Below, piece after piece: positions 6,763-12,873 of a DNA stretch of 13,692 bases. The stretch is taken from contig CAZLMW010000171.1 in NCBI GenBank assembly GCA_964560875.1, positions 1-13,692 of the forward strand, in the 5' to 3' direction. Source of the stretch: CAZLMW01 sp964560875 (GTDB lineage Bacteria > Myxococcota_A > UBA9042). Under the pieces are notes generated by a model. The model made no database searches. It saw only the letters and a program-made list of their open reading frames with translations, and was not told the origin of the DNA. The position numbers were made by a program, and so were the translations under genes. Position 1 is the first letter of the stretch. Every line of letters begins with the position of its first letter.

Positions 6763-8223
6763 CCGCAGCCGACCGCGCCAGCCGCCGAGATGACTGTGCA
6801 CGAGCGAAAAATCTTCGCTCACATCACCACCACCGGTGTTGGTTTCAAGGTCTTGTACGTCATTTTCGCGGCGGTGGCAGCGTGGGCTTTGGCGGCGTGG
6901 ATCTGGCAGATCGTGCACGGCCTGGGTGTCACAGGCATGAACCGACCGGTGTACTGGGGCATCTACATCACCAACTTCGTGTTCTTCATTGGCATCTCGC
7001 ACGCTGGCACGTTGATCAGCGCGATCCTGCGCCTGTCGATGGCCGAGTGGCGGCGCAGCATCACGCGCATGGCCGAGGTGATCACAGTGCTCGTGATCGC
7101 TTTTGGCGCCGGCAACATCATCGTCGACCTGGGACGCCCCGAAAGGCTGCTGAACATCATCTTGCACCCGAACTTCCGCTCGCCGCTGCTGTGGGACGTC
7201 TGCTCCATCAGCGTCTATTTGATCGGCTCGGCGACGTATCTTTTCTTGCCGATGTTGCCCGACCTTGTGCGGCTCGAACGTCACATCGGCGGCTGGCGGC
7301 GGCCACTCTATCGTGCGCTGCGGATGGGGTACCGGGACACGCCCGAGCAGCGGGAGAAGTTGGAAGGGTTCATCGCTCGGCTCGCCGTCATCGTCATCCC
7401 GATCGCGGTGAGTGTGCACACGGTGATTTCGTGGATCTTCGCGATGACGATTCAGCCGATGTGGCATTCCACGATCTTCGGCCCTTATTTCGTGTGTGGG
7501 GCGATCTTCAGCGGCATCGCCGCGATCCTCACGTTCATGGTGGTGCTGCGCAAAGCGTTCCACCTGGAGGAGTACCTTTTGCCGGTGCACTTCGACTACC
7601 TGGGGCGTCTGCTCATGGTGATGACATTGTTCTGGTTGTACTTCACTTTCGCCGAGCACTGGACGACCTGGTACGGGAACGAGCCAGACGAGATGGCCGT
7701 GTTTCGCTCGAAGGTCACCGGCGAGTTCGCCCCGCTCTTCTGGACGATGGTCGGCGCCTGCTTCGTCGTGCCGTTCACGCTGCTCTCCCGCAAAGCCTGG
7801 CGGTGCAATCCGACCATCATGCTAATCGTGTCGATCAGCATCAACATCGGGATGTACCTGGAGCGCTACACCATCATCGTGCCGACGCTCGTCAACCCCC
7901 GTGTCTTCATCACCCCCCCGCACTATCAGCCGAGCTGGGTGGAGTGGTCGATCCTGGCCGGTTGCTTCGCCGGCTTCCTGCTCTGCTACATGACGTTTGC
8001 CAAGCTCTTTCCGCTGATCTCCGTGTGGGAAGTAGAGGAGGGGATTGAGCGCGGAGCGCAAGAGGGCGCGGCCCGGGTACGAGGCTATTTTCCGTCCGTC
8101 AGCGAGCCGGCGGCGCGACTTGAACCAGGAACAGACGGCGGCGTGCAGCCGCGGGAGGCCGGAGGCATGGGACAACCCGCCGCCAAACGAGGCCCGAGAC
8201 TTCCCGCCCGGGAGGAGACATGA
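6700..8223 (+). CDS. NrfD-like integral membrane quinone subunit (ActC/ActF/QrcD type)
   Basis: This is the inner-membrane subunit that exchanges electrons and protons with the quinone pool, 507 residues. I count about ten membrane helices (approximately 50-72, 85-110, 125-143, 165-187, 228-250, 260-283, 300-318, 345-362, 370-388 and 415-437). Features I associate with the Act/Qrc branch are FFIGISHAGTLISAILRL (95-112), AEVITVLVIAFG, SPLLWDVCSISVYL (161-174) and PSWVEW (411-416). Helix-associated polar residues such as His101 and Asp143 are candidates for the quinone or proton path. The N-terminus is unusual, a Met/Thr/Ser-rich stretch encoded by three 21-base repeats. A hydrophilic tail of about 65 residues (443-507) follows the last helix. 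The ATG overlaps the ferredoxin stop, and the stop overlaps the porin start, placing both in one transcript. Confidence 0.94.
   Translation: MTMSPSHTTMSTSPMTMSTSQPQPTAPAAEMTVHERKIFAHITTTGVGFKVLYVIFAAVAAWALAAWIWQIVHGLGVTGMNRPVYWGIYITNFVFFIGISHAGTLISAILRLSMAEWRRSITRMAEVITVLVIAFGAGNIIVDLGRPERLLNIILHPNFRSPLLWDVCSISVYLIGSATYLFLPMLPDLVRLERHIGGWRRPLYRALRMGYRDTPEQREKLEGFIARLAVIVIPIAVSVHTVISWIFAMTIQPMWHSTIFGPYFVCGAIFSGIAAILTFMVVLRKAFHLEEYLLPVHFDYLGRLLMVMTLFWLYFTFAEHWTTWYGNEPDEMAVFRSKVTGEFAPLFWTMVGACFVVPFTLLSRKAWRCNPTIMLIVSISINIGMYLERYTIIVPTLVNPRVFITPPHYQPSWVEWSILAGCFAGFLLCYMTFAKLFPLISVWEVEEGIERGAQEGAARVRGYFPSVSEPAARLEPGTDGGVQPREAGGMGQPAAKRGPRLPAREET
8211..8217 (+). promoter_or_regulatory. Strong ribosome site for the barrel gene inside the NrfD gene
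   Basis: GGAGGAG lies within the last codons of the NrfD gene, three bases before the ATG at 8220. The site and the ATGA overlap fix the barrel protein's start and argue for coupled or co-transcribed expression. Confidence 0.7.
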
Positions 8224-9452
8224 GAGTCCGAAGAATGCAACTGAGGCGGCCGTGGTCCAGCGTGCCCCTTGCCGCTGTGGTCTTGCTGTTCTCGGCGCAG
8301 GGGCTCGCGATCGCGTCCCCGGCGGATTCGGAGCCGACCGCTGACGCGTCCAGCGACGACGACGACGACTTCGACGCCCCGGGTCCGGTCGATCGAAAAC
8401 CACGTATTTCCGGAGTTTTAGCGGCGTCGCACCGAACCACGTTGTTCGACGACAACAAGCTGCCGGACGGCGAGCCGCTACCCGACGAGTATACGTTCCA
8501 GGTCGAGCACACGCACCTGAAGTTCAGCGGTGACCTCACCGAGAAGCTGAGCTGGGAGGTGCTGCCCTGCGTGACCCACATGAACGGCTTCAGCGTGATC
8601 ACAGCGCACTTCTCGTACGAGATCGCGAGGCCGCTGCACATCACGTTCGGTCGTTTCCTGTTGCCGTTCGGTCAGTTCAATGTCCGTAGCCTGCCGGGCA
8701 GTTTCGGCACGGTCTCGCGACCGCTTTTGTACCAGAGCCACGAAGACCGGACGATCACAGTCGCCGGAGCGACCCCGAGGACGTTTATCTTTTCGCCCCG
8801 TGACGACACCGGCGTGCTCGCTTCGGGCAGCCTGTGGTTCGGCGCTGACGACACGGTGCAGCTCTCCTACTCGGCGTACTTCACCAACGGTTTGCGCGGC
8901 ACGTCCGACACGATGGCGCGCTTTTGGGATGACAATAACAACGGCAAGCAGCTCGGCGGCCGGATCAGCCTGCGCTACAACGGCAGTAAGCTGACGGCCA
9001 CGATCGGGGCTTCGGGGCTCACCAACCAGTACGAGCGTTCCCTCGCGCAGCGGGCGTGGGGCGTCGATTTTGCGCTGGCCTTTCAATACGCGACGGCGCG
9101 GCGCGTCAGCTTGCGCGGCGAATGGGTCGACACCAGCCGCGAGATCGTGCCCAACAAGGAGCTCGACAAGGGTGACGCCGGCACCAGCGGCGCCTACGTG
9201 ACGGTAGAAGCCGCGATCACCGACACGCTCGGCGTTTTCTACCAGTTCGACACACTCACTGAGCGCGTGCCGCACGCGATGCTCAATGAAGGTTTCCGTG
9301 ACCTCGAGTTGACGACGAACCGGCACGTGGCGGGTGTTTCTGTGGCCCTCGAGCAGTTCCTGCACGTGAGGCTCGAGTATGGCAGGTGGTTGGAGCCGCT
9401 CGGTGTGCCGAACGCGCACCGGGTGTCGCTGCAGACGATAGTGAGCTTCTAG
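8220..9452 (+). CDS. Outer-membrane beta-barrel (porin-like) protein
   Basis: A 410-residue exported protein. It has a basic start, a hydrophobic core (about 15-30) and a plausible signal peptidase site around AIAS (30-33). A short acidic segment (SSDDDDDFD, about 44-52) precedes the barrel. From about residue 62 to the end the sequence alternates polar and hydrophobic residues in strand-length pieces with Gly/Asn/Asp turns (for example LHITFGRFLLPFGQF, VQLSYSAYF, VSLRGEWVD). It ends in Phe, the usual terminal barrel signal. GRFLLPFGQFN (144-154) recalls phosphate-selective porin O/P-type proteins. There is no heme motif. Its start lies inside the NrfD gene and a cytochrome lipoprotein follows 16 bases downstream. 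I infer it forms the outer-membrane part of an electron conduit or holds the hexaheme protein. A plain diffusion porin is the alternative. Confidence 0.85.
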   Translation: MRVRRMQLRRPWSSVPLAAVVLLFSAQGLAIASPADSEPTADASSDDDDDFDAPGPVDRKPRISGVLAASHRTTLFDDNKLPDGEPLPDEYTFQVEHTHLKFSGDLTEKLSWEVLPCVTHMNGFSVITAHFSYEIARPLHITFGRFLLPFGQFNVRSLPGSFGTVSRPLLYQSHEDRTITVAGATPRTFIFSPRDDTGVLASGSLWFGADDTVQLSYSAYFTNGLRGTSDTMARFWDDNNNGKQLGGRISLRYNGSKLTATIGASGLTNQYERSLAQRAWGVDFALAFQYATARRVSLRGEWVDTSREIVPNKELDKGDAGTSGAYVTVEAAITDTLGVFYQFDTLTERVPHAMLNEGFRDLELTTNRHVAGVSVALEQFLHVRLEYGRWLEPLGVPNAHRVSLQTIVSF

Positions 9453-9468
9453 GCGAGGGAGGACAAAA

Positions 9469-11877
9469 ATGAACAAGCGACAACAGTCCCAATGGACACG
9501 CGGGTTGGCGCTGACCACCGCGCTGACGCTCTTAGCGGCGGCAGGGCTGGGCGGCTGCGTCGGCGAGAGCTCTCCGGCAGCGTTCCTGACCGAAGGCGCG
9601 AACGCGTACCGCGGCGGCCGGCTCTGGGACAAGTGGTGGCATGTGCCCGACGTGAAGGAAGGCATCGAGCCCGGCGCGACCGTCAAAGTCGGCGACGAGG
9701 ACGTGAAATCGTCCTTGCCGACAGACAACCCGCTCTACGCGACCAACACGGCCGGGAACAAGCGCGCCGGTTCGCAGACGTGGCGCTGCAAGGAATGCCA
9801 CGGCTGGGACTACAAGGGCGTCGACGGCGCGTACGGCAAGGGCAGCCACAAGACTGGATTCGCGGGCGTTTGGGGGGCGAGGGACAAAAGCGCGGCAGAG
9901 CTCTTCAACGCGATCGCGAAAGGTACCGGCGTAAGCGGAGGGGCGGAAGGTCACGCGTTCGGCAAAGTGCTGAAGGACACGGACATCGCCGACCTGGTCA
10001 AGTTCATCCGCGAGGGCACCATCGACACAGGCTTGGTGGTATCCGCGGACAAGCTGCCCGTCGGCGACAAGGACTCCGGCAAGAAGCTGTACACCGACCA
10101 TTGCGGCAAGTGCCACGGCAGCGGCGGCGACAAGCTGAACTTCGTGAGTGGCAGCTACGCCTCAGAGTATCTGTACGACATCGCGATGGGCAACCCGTGG
10201 GAGTTCACCCACAAGGTCCGTTTCGGCCAGCCCAAGGGCGATATGCCCGACGGCGCGGCCAAGGCGTACCTTCTCAAAGATGTCGCGGACATCCTTGCTT
10301 ACGCACAGACGCTGTCCGTTCCAGGGCTCGCTGAGGCTAGCCGGACGCGTGGCGGCGTGCTGTGGGACAAGTGGTGGAAGGTCAACGATGTTGCAGAGCC
10401 CACGAAAACCAACCCACTTTACGAAGACAAGAAATACAACACGCTCGGCGGCAAGAAGTCCGGCGCCACGACCTGGCGCTGCAAGGAATGCCACGGCTGG
10501 GACTACAAGGGTGTCGACGGGGTCTACGCCAACGGCAGCCACGCCACCGGAATCAAGGGAGTCTGGGGTGCCGTCGACTACGATGCGGCCAAGCTCAAGG
10601 CGATCATCGGCGAAGGCAAGCTGCCGGACGGCACGGTGCTCAAGGGGCACGACTTTGGCACCGCCAAGCTGCTGAGCTCCCACGACGTCGCTGACCTGGC
10701 GCTCTTCATCAAGCACGGCTTGGTCGATCCGTCGCCGTATGTCTCGGCGCCGACCAAAACCTCCAAGGGCAACGCCGCGTTGGGGAGTGGTTTGTACAAC
10801 GGCAACTGCGCCACGTGCCACGGCAAGGACGGGCTGCGCGTCAACTTTGGTCACGACGACCCGGGCGAGACCGAGTATGTCGCCGATGTTGCGCGCGACA
10901 ACCCGTGGGAGCTTACGCACAAGATCCGCTGGGGGCAGCCCGGTTCCGCCAAGGAGTCCGAAGAGATGGAAGAAGACCTCGGGATCAAGACGGGCCACAT
11001 GCCGAACAGCCTCGACGCGGGCTACGACGACAAGGCCATCGCCGCCATAGTCGCTTACTGCCAGACATTGCCGGGTGCCGCCGAGCGTGGCGGGCAGGCG
11101 TGGGACAAGTGGTGGCAGGTGTCCGGCGTCAAGCAGCCGATCACGCCTGGCGGCGCCGTCACGGACAAGGACGGCAAGGTCACCAAGAGCAGCCTCGCGA
11201 CGACAAACCCGCAATACGTAGGGAACCCGGCCGGCAGCAAGCGTTCCGGAGCAGACACCTGGCGCTGCAAGGAGTGTCACGGCTGGGACTACAAGGGGGC
11301 CGCGGGTGCCTACGCGAAGGGCAGCCATCGGACCGGTTTTGCGGGGGTTTGGGGCGCGAAAAACAAGGCTGACAAGGACATCCGCGACGCGATCTTCGCG
11401 GGCAAGCTGAGCTCGGGGACAGTCGCCGCCCACGCCTTCGGGCCTGTCATCGGCGACGCGGTCATCCGCGATCTGGTTCACTTCATCAAGCACTTGCCAG
11501 ACTGGAATACGGAGGTCGTGGACCCAGCAACGAAGGGCGTGCGCGAGAAGTACGTGAAGCTCCCCGCAGGGGCGACGGGCACACAGATGGTGGAGCGCTC
11601 GCGCGACGCGAACATGTTGCTCGGTCTGGCGAAGTTCGAGAACGACTGCGCGGGTTGCCACGGCTCGGACGGCCGCAAGATCAACTTCAAGGAGAGCAAA
11701 GGCGGCTTGGAGTACCCGGGCTCGATCGCGCGCGACAATCCATGGGAGCTGCTGAACAAGATCGCCCACGGACAGGCCCAGAGTACGCCGACCATGCCGA
11801 CGGCGATCGGCAAGGGGTACACGATGGACGACATGGCTGATCTGTTGCTCTACATCCGAACACTGCCCGACAAGTAG
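9469..11877 (+). CDS. Hexaheme cytochrome c lipoprotein of three diheme units
   Basis: An 802-residue exported electron carrier. The signal ends in LGGC with Cys30, a lipobox. Six heme motifs occur: CKECH (107-111), CGKCH (212-216), CKECH (338-342), CATCH (447-451), CKECH (600-604) and CAGCH (727-731). They fall into three homologous units (about 48-283, 295-534 and 540-800). Each unit opens RGG-x-x-WDKWW, carries TWRCKECHGWDYKG, then a second domain with CHG and NPWE. The second heme in each unit has a likely Met ligand (Met259, Met511, Met776). The first has a conserved His instead (His162, His394, His655 in H-[AD]-F-G). A GGGAGG ribosome site precedes the ATG. Lying directly after the barrel gene, it probably works at the outer membrane, inside or outside. 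I recognise the CKECHGWDYKG repeat as a known cytochrome style but not a named gene. Confidence 0.93.
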   Translation: MNKRQQSQWTRGLALTTALTLLAAAGLGGCVGESSPAAFLTEGANAYRGGRLWDKWWHVPDVKEGIEPGATVKVGDEDVKSSLPTDNPLYATNTAGNKRAGSQTWRCKECHGWDYKGVDGAYGKGSHKTGFAGVWGARDKSAAELFNAIAKGTGVSGGAEGHAFGKVLKDTDIADLVKFIREGTIDTGLVVSADKLPVGDKDSGKKLYTDHCGKCHGSGGDKLNFVSGSYASEYLYDIAMGNPWEFTHKVRFGQPKGDMPDGAAKAYLLKDVADILAYAQTLSVPGLAEASRTRGGVLWDKWWKVNDVAEPTKTNPLYEDKKYNTLGGKKSGATTWRCKECHGWDYKGVDGVYANGSHATGIKGVWGAVDYDAAKLKAIIGEGKLPDGTVLKGHDFGTAKLLSSHDVADLALFIKHGLVDPSPYVSAPTKTSKGNAALGSGLYNGNCATCHGKDGLRVNFGHDDPGETEYVADVARDNPWELTHKIRWGQPGSAKESEEMEEDLGIKTGHMPNSLDAGYDDKAIAAIVAYCQTLPGAAERGGQAWDKWWQVSGVKQPITPGGAVTDKDGKVTKSSLATTNPQYVGNPAGSKRSGADTWRCKECHGWDYKGAAGAYAKGSHRTGFAGVWGAKNKADKDIRDAIFAGKLSSGTVAAHAFGPVIGDAVIRDLVHFIKHLPDWNTEVVDPATKGVREKYVKLPAGATGTQMVERSRDANMLLGLAKFENDCAGCHGSDGRKINFKESKGGLEYPGSIARDNPWELLNKIAHGQAQSTPTMPTAIGKGYTMDDMADLLLYIRTLPDK
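9610..10317 (+). repeat. Diheme unit 1 of the hexaheme cytochrome
   Basis: Residues 48-283. Hemes at 107-111 and 212-216, with candidate sixth ligands His162 and Met259. It contains the segment with SSLPTDNPLY and AGNKRAGSQ that reappears in unit 3 but is shortened in unit 2. Confidence 0.85.
10351..11070 (+). repeat. Diheme unit 2 of the hexaheme cytochrome
   Basis: Residues 295-534. Hemes at 338-342 and 447-451, with candidate sixth ligands His394 and Met511. It is shorter before its first heme than units 1 and 3, and has an acidic insertion (KESEEMEEDLG) before the Met ligand. Its heme-1 coding DNA is identical to unit 1 over 38 bases. Confidence 0.85.
11086..11868 (+). repeat. Diheme unit 3 of the hexaheme cytochrome
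   Basis: Residues 540-800. Hemes at 600-604 and 727-731, with candidate sixth ligands His655 and Met776. It shares the pre-heme segment with unit 1, and has a longer linker between its two hemes (about 20 residues more than the others). Confidence 0.85.
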
Positions 11878-11897
11878 TCGCGCTGCAGGAGACAATC

Positions 11898-12293
11898 ATG
11901 AGACGATGGCTCGTTGTAATTCCGGTCGCCTTGTCGGCTGCAGTTAGCGGTGGTTGTATGGTCCAAGTGGACGAGGTTGCCGCCCCTCGCGTTCCGACCG
12001 CTGCCGCTGGCGGCGGTGGTGCCGGCGTCGGGTTCGTGGGCGGCGTCCAGCCGGTGCTGCTGGAGTTCTGCGGTCAGTGCCACAGCCCGGGCTCGAAGTC
12101 AGGCGACATAGACTTGACAACGTACGACTCGGTGCTGGCTTCCGGCATGATCGTTGGCGGTGCCCCGGACAACTCGAAACTGGTGGCGATGATGGAGACA
12201 AAGGCCATGCCGCCGCCAGGGAGCCCGAAACCAACCCCAGAGCAGATCGCTGTTGTGCGGGCCTGGGTTGCGGCCGGAGCGCAGGCTGATTAG
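11898..12293 (+). CDS. Small monoheme cytochrome c lipoprotein
   Basis: A 131-residue exported protein. A short signal ends in SGGC with Cys20 (lipobox), followed by an Ala/Gly-rich linker. The domain has CGQCH (58-62), an SGDIDLTTYDSVL stretch and MPPPGSPKPT with Met104 as the probable sixth ligand, then a C-terminal helix ending VRAWVAAGA. This is the compact fold of planctomycete-type cytochrome c domains, common as small electron carriers or heme modules of larger proteins. An AGGAGA ribosome site lies just upstream, 20 bases after the hexaheme gene, so it is probably co-transcribed. It may shuttle electrons to or from the hexaheme lipoprotein. The partner is not shown by sequence. Confidence 0.88.
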   Translation: MRRWLVVIPVALSAAVSGGCMVQVDEVAAPRVPTAAAGGGGAGVGFVGGVQPVLLEFCGQCHSPGSKSGDIDLTTYDSVLASGMIVGGAPDNSKLVAMMETKAMPPPGSPKPTPEQIAVVRAWVAAGAQAD

Positions 12294-12413
12294 CAAAATT
12301 GAGAACGAGGTGGGCTGCGTGTCGAGAGCAGGCAACCCTCGGATCCGGGCACGCAGATGCGGCGTGCGCAAGGACCTGAACGCACCTCACGACTGCAACC
12401 TGGGAGCACAGAG

Positions 12414-12794
12414 ATGAGCGTGATCAAGTCAAAGAACAGCACTGTTGTGGGCGCCGTCGTCATGGTCGTCGCGTTGGCGGTCGCCACGGCCGCGATGAGC
12501 GCGGACAAGAAGAAGTTTGCCGCGGACAAGGGACCGGCGACCGTCGATGTCAGCAAGTACCCGGCTTCGATTCAGGCGAAGTACAAGGTCTTCGCCACCC
12601 GCTGCAGCACGTGCCACACCAGGGCCCGAGCGCTGAACACCGACATGACAAATGCGGGCTGGAAGCGGTACGTCAAGCGGATGATGAACAAGCCCGACAG
12701 TGGTATCTCGCCCAAGAGTGGCAAGGCCATCTACGGCTTCTTGAAGTACTATCAGCGCGTCAAGGACAAGCGAAAGGCGGCGCGGAAGAAATAG
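12414..12794 (+). CDS. Small basic monoheme cytochrome c
   Basis: A 126-residue protein from the ATG at 12414, preceded by GGGAG about eight bases upstream. The frame is open further back to 12357, but the signal peptide begins here. A hydrophobic stretch (about 10-28) ends at AMSA, a likely cleavage site, leaving a soluble periplasmic protein of about 96 residues. The heme motif is CSTCH (64-68), followed by WKRYVKRMMNKPDSGISPKSGKAIY with Met90 or Met91 as possible ligand. The mature protein is strongly basic, with a Lys/Arg tail (117-126), suggesting docking on an acidic partner such as the acidic tail of the first cytochrome in the cluster. Similar small cytochromes are, to my knowledge, common in delta-type proteobacteria. 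A 120-base gap upstream, with no clear promoter, separates it from the previous gene. Confidence 0.85.
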   Translation: MSVIKSKNSTVVGAVVMVVALAVATAAMSADKKKFAADKGPATVDVSKYPASIQAKYKVFATRCSTCHTRARALNTDMTNAGWKRYVKRMMNKPDSGISPKSGKAIYGFLKYYQRVKDKRKAARKK

Positions 12795-12873
12795 CTGGAG
12801 CACGGCAGTTGAGTCCCGCCGCGCGGCGTGTTCTCGGGTCAGTACGACAAGCGAACCTCAGGCTAGCGTTACC

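Noticed and set aside
6631..7659. Minus-strand open frame of 342 codons opposite the NrfD gene
   Set aside because: Antisense shadow of a clear ten-helix membrane protein; its His/Asp/Arg-rich composition and lack of motifs fit that.
10162..11895. Long minus-strand open frame of 577 codons opposite the hexaheme gene
   Set aside because: The plus strand encodes six perfect heme motifs and a lipobox. The antisense frame has internal repetition only because the sense gene is triplicated.
12315..12356. Seven-base inverted repeat CTGCGTG/CACGCAG in the 120-base gap before the last cytochrome
   Set aside because: The stem is short, the loop is 28 bases and no T-run follows, so it is expected by chance in this composition.
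12817..12828. Perfect 12-base palindrome CGCCGCGCGGCG between the last cytochrome and the efflux gene
   Set aside because: It is low-complexity GC sequence with no room for a loop and no following T-run, so neither a terminator nor an operator can be claimed.
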